In this document: one piece after another, positions 27,296-36,070 of the stretch
Layout of the letters: each line of letters starts with the position of its first letter
Position numbering within the stretch: the first letter of the stretch is position 1
Assembly (NCBI GenBank): GCA_016874235.1
Contig: VGUJ01000005.1
Span: forward strand, 28,689-92,688
DNA length: 64,000 nt
Direction of reading: 5' to 3'
Source: Gammaproteobacteria bacterium
Lineage (GTDB): Bacteria; Pseudomonadota; Gammaproteobacteria; Steroidobacterales; Steroidobacteraceae
Notes under the pieces: model-generated
The model's input: the letters and a program-made list of their open reading frames with translations, nothing else
Told to the model about the DNA's origin: nothing
Database searches by the model: none
Translations under genes and position numbers: made by a program

Positions 27296-28582
27296 TCACA
27301 TGAGATCGAGCATGCGTGGGAGGGTCAGGACGAGAGAGGGAAAGAAAGTAATCAGGAAAATCACGAGGACTTCGACCGCCAAAAACGGTATGAGAGCTCG
27401 CACGATATTTTCGACTTTCTCTTTGGCTACAGATGCTGTCACGAACAGCAAAAGACCCATCGGCGGTGTGGCAAGTCCAATCGTCAGATTCACGCACATG
27501 ATGAGCGCGAAATGCACGGGATCAACACCCAAACCGATGAATACCGGAGAGAGAACGGGGCCCAAAATCAGAATGGCCGGTCCCGCATCGAGAAACATAC
27601 CGACGACAAACAGCAGAAGGTTGAACAGAAACATCAGCAGATACACATCATCGGTGATCAGTAGCATGGCGTCGGCGATGCCCTTCGCAAGCCCGGAGAC
27701 CGTGACAAGCCAACCCAGCGTCACCGCCGCACCGACGAGCAGCAAAATCACTCCCGATTGCAAGGCGGTCGCTTTGAATATTGAGGCGAGCTCCGCCTTT
27801 CCGACGTTCCGCGTGACGACAATGGTGACGAACAGCGCGTAAGCCACGGCGACACTCGCGGCCTCCGTAGCCGTAAACACGCCGCTCAACATCCCGCTGA
27901 GCAAAATAACGGGCAATAACATCGCGAGCCACGCGCCCTTGAAGGCCGTACCCCGCTCGCTCCAACTGGCTCTCGGACGCGCGAGCGGAAGGTTGTACCG
28001 CTTGGCGAGCAATCGAATAGTGCCCATCAACGCGAGCCCGATGATTATTCCAGGGACGACTCCCGCTGCAAAGAGCGCGCCGACAGACACGTTCATCACG
28101 AACCCGTACAAAACCATGATGCCTGAGGGCGGAATAATGGGGCCAACCACAGCCGCCGCCGCGGTGACCGCTGCAGCGAAGGGGCGCGGATATCCTTCGC
28201 GCTCCATCGCCGGGATCATCATCTTGCCGATCGCCGACGCGTCCGCCACGGCGGAACCGGAGATCCCTGCGAAAATCATTGAAGACAGGACGTTCACCTG
28301 GGCCAGGCCGCCTCGCACATGGCCGACGAGGGACTGCGCAAAACGCACGATCGACGCGGTGATTCCACCCGCGTTCATGATCTCGCCAGCAAGAATGAAA
28401 AACGGTACGGCGAGCAGCGGAAAACTATCGATTCCGTTATAGAATCGGGCGAGTAATGCCGGAAAATACTGGGTCTCGCCGTCAAGCAGAAGACTCAAGC
28501 CCGGGCCAAGCAGCAACGCAAAGACCACCGGCGTACCAAAGGCCATCAGCAGGACGAGGAACCAGAAGAAGGCAGCGGACAT
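27296..28582 (-). CDS. TRAP transporter large permease, DctM family
   Basis: A 428-residue inner-membrane protein with about 12 hydrophobic segments. Family marks include FFILAGEIMNAGGI, GISGSAVADASAIG, and GPIIPPSGIMV with the matching IGLATPPMG repeat near the C-terminus. It carries Na+-coupled uptake of the solute caught by DctP. It overlaps neither neighbour but sits 3 bp after dctQ and 7 bp before dctP. Confidence 0.94.
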   Translation of the reverse strand: MSAAFFWFLVLLMAFGTPVVFALLLGPGLSLLLDGETQYFPALLARFYNGIDSFPLLAVPFFILAGEIMNAGGITASIVRFAQSLVGHVRGGLAQVNVLSSMIFAGISGSAVADASAIGKMMIPAMEREGYPRPFAAAVTAAAAVVGPIIPPSGIMVLYGFVMNVSVGALFAAGVVPGIIIGLALMGTIRLLAKRYNLPLARPRASWSERGTAFKGAWLAMLLPVILLSGMLSGVFTATEAASVAVAYALFVTIVVTRNVGKAELASIFKATALQSGVILLLVGAAVTLGWLVTVSGLAKGIADAMLLITDDVYLLMFLFNLLLFVVGMFLDAGPAILILGPVLSPVFIGLGVDPVHFALIMCVNLTIGLATPPMGLLLFVTASVAKEKVENIVRALIPFLAVEVLVIFLITFFPSLVLTLPRMLDLM

Positions 28583-28585
28583 CGC

Positions 28586-29149
28586 TCAGCTCTCCCCGTC
28601 TTTCTGCATCAGGGGCAGAACACCCACCAACACATCTTCTGTTTGTTCGGTCATCCAGGCTCGCGCCAAACGTAATGTCGCCTCCATCGCAACAAGCAAT
28701 AAGGCACTTAGCGCGATTGGGACAATCACGTACACATCGGACATCGGGATTCCGAGTCCGGTCGACATGATCGTTGATCCTCGCGAGACGAAGTCGACGC
28801 TCTCAAGCAGGAACATCAGACAAATCCAGCCAACGAGAAGATTCACGATAACGCCGGTGAGTTGCAGCACCTTCGGAGGCAGCCCTTCGATGAAGGCCGT
28901 GATGGCGACATGCCCGGCAGCGCGGTAGCCCATCGGCGCAGCGAGCAAGGCCGACCACACAAGCGCCATGCGTGCCGCCTCCTCCGCCCAATCAAGCGTA
29001 TGGTTGAAAATGGCTCGCGAGAGAATTTGAGCAAGCGCAACAAGCAACATGAGCGCAAGCAGGATCGCGGAAAAAGAAAGCCCCCATCTTGCGATGGGGG
29101 CGTTCAGTTTTGCGAGACCTCGCAGCGCGAGGTCGATGATCTTCAACAC
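28586..29149 (-). CDS. TRAP transporter small permease, DctQ family
   Basis: A 187-residue protein with four membrane segments and the DctQ-like L-D-W-A-E-E-A-A-R motif after the second helix region, plus GYRAAGHVAI. It pairs with DctM. Its first 30 codons contain a sequence that in RNA forms a terminator-like hairpin on the coding strand. It starts 12 bp after the TonB receptor stop, so the four transport genes appear to be one operon. Confidence 0.9.
   Translation of the reverse strand: MLKIIDLALRGLAKLNAPIARWGLSFSAILLALMLLVALAQILSRAIFNHTLDWAEEAARMALVWSALLAAPMGYRAAGHVAITAFIEGLPPKVLQLTGVIVNLLVGWICLMFLLESVDFVSRGSTIMSTGLGIPMSDVYVIVPIALSALLLVAMEATLRLARAWMTEQTEDVLVGVLPLMQKDGES
29071..29101 (-). 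terminator. Terminator-like hairpin inside the 5' end of dctQ (possible attenuator)
   Basis: On the minus strand: GCCCCCATC, loop GCAA, GATGGGGGC, then TTTCTTTTT. A perfect 9-bp GC-rich stem with a GNRA loop and a U-rich tail, the form of an intrinsic terminator, yet it lies within dctQ (about codons 17-27). It could reduce TRAP expression relative to the TonB receptor unless ribosomes follow closely. Confidence 0.5.
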
Positions 29150-29161
29150 GACCTCAGGATC

Positions 29162-31462
29162 TTATTTGGTCCCGAAGTTGTAGCGCGCCTGAAGACCAAA
29201 GTAACGATCGGCATCGCGCGGAATCTGCAAACGCACCGCGCCACCCGGGCCGCCACTCGTCTTGAGCACGGTGTAAGCCTCATCCGTCATGTTGCGACCG
29301 ATCAGAGCGATCCGGAAGCGATCGTCAGCATCGGTGAGTGCGATCGAGACGTCGACGGTACTGTACGACGGAATCTTCAGCGCAGTGGGCTCGTTGAGAT
29401 CCGAGAAGCTATCGTCTTGATACGCCCAAACCACATTCGGGGTGAGCGTGAACGTGCCCATCGGGATGTTGAGCTCACCCACGAGCGAGGCCTTCCACTC
29501 CGGAGCAAGCGGCAGCTTGGTTCCCGAACGAACCGAAGGGGTCGAACCGGGCGGCGTGAAGAAATTGTCGACCTTCGCGTCGTTGTAAGCGATGCCGGCG
29601 CCGAGCGTCAGCATGCTGTTCGGACGCGCTTGGATGTCCACTTCCCAACCGCTCGAGGAGACTTCACCGGCATTCGTCAGCGTCGTGATGAGCGTGCCGT
29701 TCAAGAACGTGAAGTTGTTGGCTTGGAAGTCATCGTACTTCGCGTCGTAGATCGCGGCGTTGACGAGTACGCGTCCATCGAACAGCGTGCTCTTGATGCC
29801 TGCTTCATAGGAGTTGGCGGTTTCGGCTTCGATGAGCGGCGTGTTGTTCACCGTCATGTTGAAGAACACGTTGTATGCCGGGCCCTTGTATCCACGCGCG
29901 TAAGACGCGTACACCATGACATCGTCGGAGACGTCGTATTGCAATCCCGCGCGACCCGACGCGTTATCCGAGGAGTTTCTGCCTGTGAAATCCGAACGGT
30001 CTGTACGGATACCAGGCTGCCCGGAGAACGTCGTAGGCGTGCGATTGTGGAAATAGCTGAGTGCGTCCGAGGTCCATCGGACACCACCAATCAGACGCAG
30101 GCGATCGGAGGCGTTGAATGTCCCGTCAGCGAAAACAGCCAGATTTTTGAAATCCGCTCCGAATTTTGCGTTGGAGAACGTGCTCACGTAAGTCGAGGAG
30201 CCCGAGCGGCAGGGACGCTGGCCGGTGGAATCGACAGCGAGCGTACTCGCGGTGCAATTGAAGATATTGCGCTGGAAGAAACGCTCGGAGTCCGTCTTCG
30301 AGAAATACATGCCGAGGACATAGTCGACGGTCTCGCCGCCCTTCGAGGCGTAACGCATTTCTTGAGAGAAGGTTTTGGTCGTCTGCGGACCGTAGTCGTG
30401 CAGCTGCGCGAAGCCGTTGCCGACATAAGGTGCTGGTGTGTCGATCCAGTCGCCTTCGCGGAACTCGGTGGCATCCCAGGTTCGATAGGCCGTGATCGTC
30501 GTGATCGTGCCCGACCCGACATCGATGTCGCCGGAGAGCGACATGCCCCAAGCCTCTTCGGTCGAACGCATTTGCAGATCTTGCTTGACCTGGCGAGTCT
30601 CGTCGCCGGCAAACGTCACACCGCTATACAAGGTGCCATACGCGAGCGCGGTACCGCCGGTCGGAGCGGTGCCAATGACCTCGACGCAGCAGTTGTCATC
30701 GGAGCTGCGGAAGTCACCCGAGAAAACCCAGTTGCTGTTATCGCCATCGAACTCCCAAACGGTGCGAACGCCTTGGCGCTTGTAACCGTTGAGGTCGCCG
30801 CGAGCGGCTGTCGAGGTGACGTTGTCGATGTAGCCATCGAACTCGCTACGCATGATCACAGTACGCGAACGAATGGAGTCGCTGATGGGCGAGTCGTACG
30901 CGGCTTTGATCCGCATTTCATTGCCCTCGAACCAACTGACGTCGAGGTACCCGCCCATCGTTTTTCCGGGACGCTTGGTGACGATGTTCACGACACCGGC
31001 CGAAGCATTCTTACCGAACAGCGTGCCCTGAGGGCCACGCAGCACTTCGATGCGCTCGAGGTCGTAGAGATCACCGAAGGCCTCGCCGGCCGATGAGAGC
31101 ACGACGCCATCGAGGACAGTTGCGACGCTGGGCTGCGCGGCGATCGCGAAGTTGATGGTGCCGACACCACGCAGGAACAACGACTGGTTCAGCGAGGTGT
31201 TGGTCTTTCGGATATTCAAGGAAGGGACAAGTGTGCGCAGGGCTTCGATGTTGAAGCTGCCCGATGCCTCGGCGAGATCGCCGGTCACGACCGAGACGGC
31301 GATGGGTACGTCTTGAAGTCGCTGTTCGCGCTTCTGCGCGGTGACGACGATTTCATCGAGACGGCCTTCGTCTTGAGCCAGTGACGCCAACGGAAAAACA
31401 GCGGCACACGTGGCGACCGCCACGGCTCTCGCGACGATCTTCTTGCTATTCAGCTTCGGCAT
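29162..31462 (-). CDS. TonB-dependent outer-membrane receptor
   Basis: A 766-residue receptor. Signal peptide to about residue 29 (LASLAQ), TonB-box-like EIVVTAQKR (about 36-44), plug domain (RLQDVPIAVSVVTG, LERIEVLRGPQGTLFGKNASAG, GVVNIVTKRP) and a beta barrel ending in ARYNF with a C-terminal region typical of porin-like strands. No FecA-type N-terminal signalling domain. It should carry a solute too large or rare for porins across the outer membrane. A palindrome shared with the gntR-suyA promoter region lies 90 bp upstream, which ties it to the sulfosugar regulon. Confidence 0.93.
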   Translation of the reverse strand: MPKLNSKKIVARAVAVATCAAVFPLASLAQDEGRLDEIVVTAQKREQRLQDVPIAVSVVTGDLAEASGSFNIEALRTLVPSLNIRKTNTSLNQSLFLRGVGTINFAIAAQPSVATVLDGVVLSSAGEAFGDLYDLERIEVLRGPQGTLFGKNASAGVVNIVTKRPGKTMGGYLDVSWFEGNEMRIKAAYDSPISDSIRSRTVIMRSEFDGYIDNVTSTAARGDLNGYKRQGVRTVWEFDGDNSNWVFSGDFRSSDDNCCVEVIGTAPTGGTALAYGTLYSGVTFAGDETRQVKQDLQMRSTEEAWGMSLSGDIDVGSGTITTITAYRTWDATEFREGDWIDTPAPYVGNGFAQLHDYGPQTTKTFSQEMRYASKGGETVDYVLGMYFSKTDSERFFQRNIFNCTASTLAVDSTGQRPCRSGSSTYVSTFSNAKFGADFKNLAVFADGTFNASDRLRLIGGVRWTSDALSYFHNRTPTTFSGQPGIRTDRSDFTGRNSSDNASGRAGLQYDVSDDVMVYASYARGYKGPAYNVFFNMTVNNTPLIEAETANSYEAGIKSTLFDGRVLVNAAIYDAKYDDFQANNFTFLNGTLITTLTNAGEVSSSGWEVDIQARPNSMLTLGAGIAYNDAKVDNFFTPPGSTPSVRSGTKLPLAPEWKASLVGELNIPMGTFTLTPNVVWAYQDDSFSDLNEPTALKIPSYSTVDVSIALTDADDRFRIALIGRNMTDEAYTVLKTSGGPGGAVRLQIPRDADRYFGLQARYNFGTK

Positions 31463-31553
31463 GAGTTGTCCCCTTCAATGTTGCTTTCGCGCCACAGCTG
31501 TCCCGGCGCGTGATGTCTTTCTGACGCTAACAAAGATTTTTATGTCATACAAC

Positions 31554-31566
31554 CCTTATATAAGAC
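31554..31566. promoter_or_regulatory. Candidate GntR operator upstream of the TonB/TRAP operon
   Basis: CCTTATATAAGAC; the 12 bases CTTATATAAGAC are identical to those at 37781-37792, with a palindromic core CTTATATAAG. It is in the 110-bp gap between the GH31 stop and the TonB receptor start, where a second promoter of the leftward arm would be. Confidence 0.65.
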
Positions 31567-31572
31567 ATCGGA

Positions 31573-33588
31573 CTAGACCCGCCGGAACGCAGCGATGCGC
31601 GCGAGCGGCAGTCGGAGTTCAAGAACCTGGCCGCCGGAGATGGGCTCGCCGGAGTCGAGCCAAGCCCAACGCCCTTGTGGCAAGTAAACCGTGACCCGCC
31701 CTTCCGGGTTGAGGCAGGGCGCGACCAAGATCTCGTCACCAACAAAGAATTGATCCTCAAAGGCCCAGGACGCTTTGTCTTGCGGACAGGCCAGTACCAT
31801 CGGCCGCTGAACGGGCAAACCCGTTGCTGAAGCCTGAGCCACAACGGTTTGGAGATACGGTCGCAACCGCTCGCGCAGATCGAGTGCCTCTCTCGCGAGT
31901 GTCTCGGCCTCAGGCCCGTAACTCCAGGGCTCGCGCGGACCGATGCCATGCAGTCGCAGATGAGCGGAAAACACCGCCGCCTGCAGCCAACGTACGTATA
32001 GAACCGGATCGCGTTGGTCGCCGTAGAAACCGCCCACATCGGTCGCATAAAACGGCGCGCCGGTCAGCCCCCACGACAAACCACTGCGTAAATTTCCGGC
32101 GAGTCCGCCCCAGTCGGCTTGCGGATCTCCGCCCCACTGCGAGGGATAGCGCTGCGAACCCGACCAACCTGCACGGCTGAATAAAAACGCTCCGTTTCGG
32201 GAGTACTTCGCAGCGGCCTCGTACACACAGCGGTTGTAAAGCAGCGCGTAAATGTTGTGGAGCGCGTCGCCGCTCGATCCGTCGCTCGCGATCATGTGTT
32301 CTTCGATTTGCTCACCGAAGTCGGCCTTGATCATGTCGATGCCAAGGTCAAAGAGCGCCTTGTGCTGATCGCGCCACCACGCGTACGCCTCGGGGTGCGT
32401 GAAGTCGAGCAGCCCCGAATCTGGGAGTTGAGTGAGCACAGCTCCGAAAGGCTCGGGATCCCAGGCATATCGATATGCCTCTCCGGTGCGCGTATCGCGA
32501 ATCAACCAGCCTTTGTCTGCAAGCGTTTTGAACAGTGGATGACGAACCGAGATCAGCGGGTACTCCCATACGCAGATACGGAAACCCATCTCTCGCAATG
32601 CATCGACGGTCGGTCGTGGGTCGGGATAACGCTTAGGGCACCACTCGAAAGCAAAACGCGTGTCGGTATCCTGCCAAGCGCGACCATCGAAAGTGATGAC
32701 CTCGCATGGCATGCCACGACGACGCACTTCGCGCGCGACCGACAAGATTTCTTCGGAATCTTTGTAGTACGCCTTGGAGAGGATGACCCCGAGACTCCAA
32801 TCCGGTGGCACGGGAGCTCGGCCGGTAAGTGAGGTGTATTGCGCAAGCTGATCGGCACCCGTGCTCCCCGAAAAGAGGAATACATCGAGCGCAGAGTCTT
32901 CGATATCGAGCACGTACGCACGTTGCGACCATGGTCCGAAGCCGACTCCGTGGGTCACCGGCGCCGGCGTATGCACGAACGCGCCCCAACCCTCAGGGCT
33001 CCAAGCGAAGGGCGCGTTTTTATAGCTCCACTCCGCATTAAGCCCGAGCGCATCTCGGTTATAGGAGCGAATCAATTGCCCTCGCTTATCGAGCCGCCCG
33101 GACTTTTCGCCAAGACCGTAGACAGGCGTCGAAGGTCCGAGCTCCAACGACAGCAACCACCGATCGTCGTGGCGCGCGAGCGGCGGCAACCTGAAACGTC
33201 GAATGAAGTGACCGTCGCTCGGAGAACCTTGAACAAACCGCCCGTCACGGAGAAAAACGAAACTGAACGGCGCATGACCAATCGTGACGACGAGTTGAGA
33301 CTCATCCGTAGCGACAGCTTCGAGGCGGCTGTTGGCCGTATCGCCCTCTCCGTGATGACTCAGCACTGCCGAGAGCGGGCGGACGTCGCCACAAAGAATG
33401 CCGTACTCGCGAACGTCTCCCTGACTGCGCAATCGCATCCCGTGCTCATGAAGCGTGATGCGCAACACGCCCACAGAGGTCGGAACCATCAGCACATTGT
33501 CTGAGAGTGTCGGTATTCCCTCGATGCGGGCAGACGCCATTCGGCCCCAGTGAGGCGCGACGGGATCAAAAACCGTTTGCATGGACAC
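31573..33588 (-). CDS. Glycoside hydrolase family 31 (cytoplasmic alpha-glycosidase; candidate sulfoquinovosidase)
   Basis: A 671-residue GH31 enzyme without a signal peptide. N-terminal beta domain, then TIM barrel with nucleophile D423 (MIKADFGEQ) and acid/base D488 (WGGDPQADWGG), then C-terminal beta domains. Layout around the -1 site (FEWCPKRYPDP, RLHG-IGPREPW) is nearer YicI-type alpha-xylosidases than YihQ: an ungapped alignment does not preserve the Arg/Trp that hold the sulfonate in YihQ (R301, W304). Context next to sulfofructose kinase and sulfolactate genes suggests it opens a sulfoquinovosyl glycoside such as SQ-glycerol, which would make it an unusual sulfoquinovosidase. Alternatives: alpha-glucosidase or alpha-xylosidase. 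Confidence 0.85.
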   Translation of the reverse strand: MSMQTVFDPVAPHWGRMASARIEGIPTLSDNVLMVPTSVGVLRITLHEHGMRLRSQGDVREYGILCGDVRPLSAVLSHHGEGDTANSRLEAVATDESQLVVTIGHAPFSFVFLRDGRFVQGSPSDGHFIRRFRLPPLARHDDRWLLSLELGPSTPVYGLGEKSGRLDKRGQLIRSYNRDALGLNAEWSYKNAPFAWSPEGWGAFVHTPAPVTHGVGFGPWSQRAYVLDIEDSALDVFLFSGSTGADQLAQYTSLTGRAPVPPDWSLGVILSKAYYKDSEEILSVAREVRRRGMPCEVITFDGRAWQDTDTRFAFEWCPKRYPDPRPTVDALREMGFRICVWEYPLISVRHPLFKTLADKGWLIRDTRTGEAYRYAWDPEPFGAVLTQLPDSGLLDFTHPEAYAWWRDQHKALFDLGIDMIKADFGEQIEEHMIASDGSSGDALHNIYALLYNRCVYEAAAKYSRNGAFLFSRAGWSGSQRYPSQWGGDPQADWGGLAGNLRSGLSWGLTGAPFYATDVGGFYGDQRDPVLYVRWLQAAVFSAHLRLHGIGPREPWSYGPEAETLAREALDLRERLRPYLQTVVAQASATGLPVQRPMVLACPQDKASWAFEDQFFVGDEILVAPCLNPEGRVTVYLPQGRWAWLDSGEPISGGQVLELRLPLARIAAFRRV

Positions 33589-33606
33589 CTCTCGAAAACG
33601 AAGCGC

Positions 33607-35019
33607 TTAGGCCAGCTCCAGCACAGGGATACCCCAGCGGAGCGCCAAAGCGCGCAAGGCGTCTCGATGATCACCGTACGCCAAGGCAAAGTGATGCTCG
33701 AGCGCTTCGTCGAGAATCCGCGTACTGACCTCTTCCGCAGGCTTGTCGAAACGTACCGTGCCCGAACAGCCGGTAAAAGCCATCGGAGCCCGGATGACTT
33801 CAGCTCCCGCCAGTACGAGCTTCAATGAATTACGCGAGCGCGAGAGGCGTGCAAGGGTGATTCGGCCTGGCTTGATCGGAAACTGATGCAACAATGGCAT
33901 GCGCCGATTGGTGTGGATCGTCGCTTCGGGTTTGACTTCTGGATCGCACATTGAGATCGGCGCAAGCCCGCAGTGCCACAATACGGCCGTATTGTCCGCT
34001 GCAGTGATATCGACGAGGTCGGCCATCCACGCCGGCTCGCCGGCGAGCTCCTGCAAAATGAGTTGCGTCACCGATCCATTGACGTCGGCCTCACAGGCCG
34101 AGGGAACCTTCTTTTGGTTCATCATGGCCATCGGTCCACACGCGGCACAACCATACTCGGTGAACATCTCGGGCCAACACCGCACCGCAAGACCGCGCGC
34201 GCCCGTATCTCGCTGCACATCTTCGAGCGCACAGAAGACACGGAATGATCGGTCGAGTTGCTCGGCGTCGACTTCCCCCAGCCCCGCGACCTGCGCCTCG
34301 GCTCGATCTTTAGCCGCTGCCACACGATTGGCATCGGTCGATCGAGCGCGATCGAAGAGGTTGCCGAGCGTGACATGATCGACCTTGATGTTGGCGAGAC
34401 GAGCCAGAAGATCGGGATCGAACTCGCAGGTGTCGAACCCGTCGGGATGCTTCCCGACTACCGTAATGCGCGAATCAGCGAGCGCACCCAATACTCGATC
34501 CGCGGCACGCTCGGCGTCTGCTCGAACGCGAGTCGCAAGATTTGCCGCGCTAGCTGTGGTCTTGGGTAATGCATGCGATCGCGACAAGGCACGCAGACTC
34601 TCTGCGAGGCCGGGCGCCGACGGATCGGCATACAACGACGCGTGAGCTACGCCGGCACGACCTAATGCATGCGCTGCGAGATTGAGCCCGCAGTAAGCAT
34701 TGAGACGCAAACGTCCTCCGATGCGGGGCTCAGGCAGCGCCCAAATGGCAAGCGGTGTCTTGGCTTCTTTGGCAAGCTTGACCGTCATCGTGGCGTCGGT
34801 GAACGTCACCTGCAAAATTAGAAGCAGATCAATCGGCCCCGACGCTGTGATATTGGCGATCGCACGCTCGGCAGCATCACGATCAAACAACAATTCACGA
34901 GTTCCGACCGTGCGGATGCCGGCAGCCTCAAGCGCGGTAAAGGCGCGATTCTTTGTTTCTTCCGCAAAGGGCACATCGAACGTCGGCCGCGCGAGCGCCG
35001 CGACACCAAAAGTCAGCAT
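33607..35019 (-). CDS. L-fucose/L-arabinose isomerase family protein (candidate sulfoquinovose isomerase)
   Basis: A 470-residue sugar isomerase-like protein. The N-terminal two thirds are Rossmann-like; the C-terminal part has RCWPEMFTEYGCAACGPM and PSACEADVNGS (likely metal-binding Glu), with later D and H in DITAADNTAVLWHCG, the pattern of the fucose isomerase C-terminal domain. It should interconvert an aldose and ketose with a divalent metal. Between aldolase, kinase and glycosidase, the expected reaction is sulfoquinovose to sulfofructose, done by unrelated YihS in E. coli. ATG 35019 is used because GGAG lies nine bases upstream; a longer frame to 35145 would overlap the aldolase gene. 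It starts 4 bp after the aldolase stop. Confidence 0.8.
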   Translation of the reverse strand: MLTFGVAALARPTFDVPFAEETKNRAFTALEAAGIRTVGTRELLFDRDAAERAIANITASGPIDLLLILQVTFTDATMTVKLAKEAKTPLAIWALPEPRIGGRLRLNAYCGLNLAAHALGRAGVAHASLYADPSAPGLAESLRALSRSHALPKTTASAANLATRVRADAERAADRVLGALADSRITVVGKHPDGFDTCEFDPDLLARLANIKVDHVTLGNLFDRARSTDANRVAAAKDRAEAQVAGLGEVDAEQLDRSFRVFCALEDVQRDTGARGLAVRCWPEMFTEYGCAACGPMAMMNQKKVPSACEADVNGSVTQLILQELAGEPAWMADLVDITAADNTAVLWHCGLAPISMCDPEVKPEATIHTNRRMPLLHQFPIKPGRITLARLSRSRNSLKLVLAGAEVIRAPMAFTGCSGTVRFDKPAEEVSTRILDEALEHHFALAYGDHRDALRALALRWGIPVLELA

Positions 35020-35023
35020 GGCT

Positions 35024-36070
35024 TCAATCTCCGAATCCTGGATAGACGTGTCTGAAACTGGCATCGGCCGGCACGATTCGAGCACCACCCTCGCCGTACA
35101 CCGAGTGGTGGTTCCACGGTGTGGCCTCTTTATCGGTGAGAACATTGAGCGAGCGCATGTACTCGACGGCCTCGCCCCTCAAGCCGCTTCGAATAGCCTC
35201 CCAATCTGGGAAGTGGGTGAACGCTTTCGACCAAATCGCTCGACCTGCGAGATATCCCGACGCGCCCGCTCGGTAGGCATGCGACAAAATTCGGCGGAAT
35301 TCGTCCATGCCGGCTCCTGCAGAGAGCATGACCCACGGCCGCCCCGACGCAGCGCTGATCGCATCGAACCACTCTTGCGCAGATTCCCACCCCGGCGCAC
35401 CGACGCCCGGAACATCCGCAGCAGCCAGAGGACTTTCGAGCTTGAAGAGATCGACACCGAATTTCGGATCGGCGAAAGTCCGTACGCTCTCGAGCACGAA
35501 CTGTGGGTGCTTGCTCTTCATCTCGACGTAATCGCGAGTTTGCTCGGCATCACTTGGCAACGGATATACGAGCAGCTCGAACACGAAGGGGATGTCGTAC
35601 TTACGACAGGCGTCGCCAATACGCTGAGTGAAATCTTGCTGCGCACGGCAGACAGCTGAATCGGTATCCGGCCGATACCACGCTAGAACCTTGACGGCAT
35701 CTCCGCCGATCCGCTTGATCTTCTCCACCGACCAGTCATCGATCTCCGAGGAGAGACGACCAGAGGGTGTTTCACGAAAAATCGAATCCTCGAGCGTAAC
35801 GATGAGTCCTCGTGAGGCGAGCAGCTTGGTCACGCCACGCGGATAGGCGAAGTGCGGATCGAGCAGCATGGCAGATGACTCACCCTGCAGCTCTTCGATC
35901 AACATTTCTTTGAAGCCGGCGACATCTTCCCACGGTGCCTCAGCCGTACCTCTTTTAGCCTTGATCGGGTTCTTGATCGGCGGTCGCTGATCGACTGCCG
36001 TCATCTTGAATCGCCCGTGGACATCGGCCATTCGCCGCATGCCCCAATACTTCCCAGCAGACAGAATCAT
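35024..36070 (-). CDS. LacD/YihT-family class I aldolase (candidate sulfofructose-1-phosphate aldolase)
   Basis: A 348-residue Schiff-base aldolase of the tagatose-bisphosphate/sulfofructosephosphate group. Seen are TAVDQRPP near the N-terminus, SAMLLDPHFAYP, DAVKVLAWYRPD, IPFVFELLVYP, DLFKLESPL (candidate Schiff-base lysine) and PWVMLSAGAGMDEF with GYLAGRAIW near the C-terminus. Length and insert structure resemble LacD more than the shorter YihT. It should cleave a ketose phosphate to DHAP plus an aldehyde, here sulfolactaldehyde. Its ATG overlaps the kinase stop by 4 bp (ATGA). The C-terminal 25 residues are unlike either relative. Confidence 0.85.
   Translation of the reverse strand: MILSAGKYWGMRRMADVHGRFKMTAVDQRPPIKNPIKAKRGTAEAPWEDVAGFKEMLIEELQGESSAMLLDPHFAYPRGVTKLLASRGLIVTLEDSIFRETPSGRLSSEIDDWSVEKIKRIGGDAVKVLAWYRPDTDSAVCRAQQDFTQRIGDACRKYDIPFVFELLVYPLPSDAEQTRDYVEMKSKHPQFVLESVRTFADPKFGVDLFKLESPLAAADVPGVGAPGWESAQEWFDAISAASGRPWVMLSAGAGMDEFRRILSHAYRAGASGYLAGRAIWSKAFTHFPDWEAIRSGLRGEAVEYMRSLNVLTDKEATPWNHHSVYGEGGARIVPADASFRHVYPGFGD

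Noticed and set aside
28862..31096. A 744-codon open frame on the plus strand
   Set aside because: It lies wholly antisense to the TonB receptor gene, is very Arg/His/Glu-rich without any domain, and arises from codon bias in the real gene.
31573..33588. Naming the GH31 gene yihQ
   Set aside because: The YihQ sulfonate-binding Arg and Trp are not conserved in an ungapped alignment, so the symbol would overstate the evidence.
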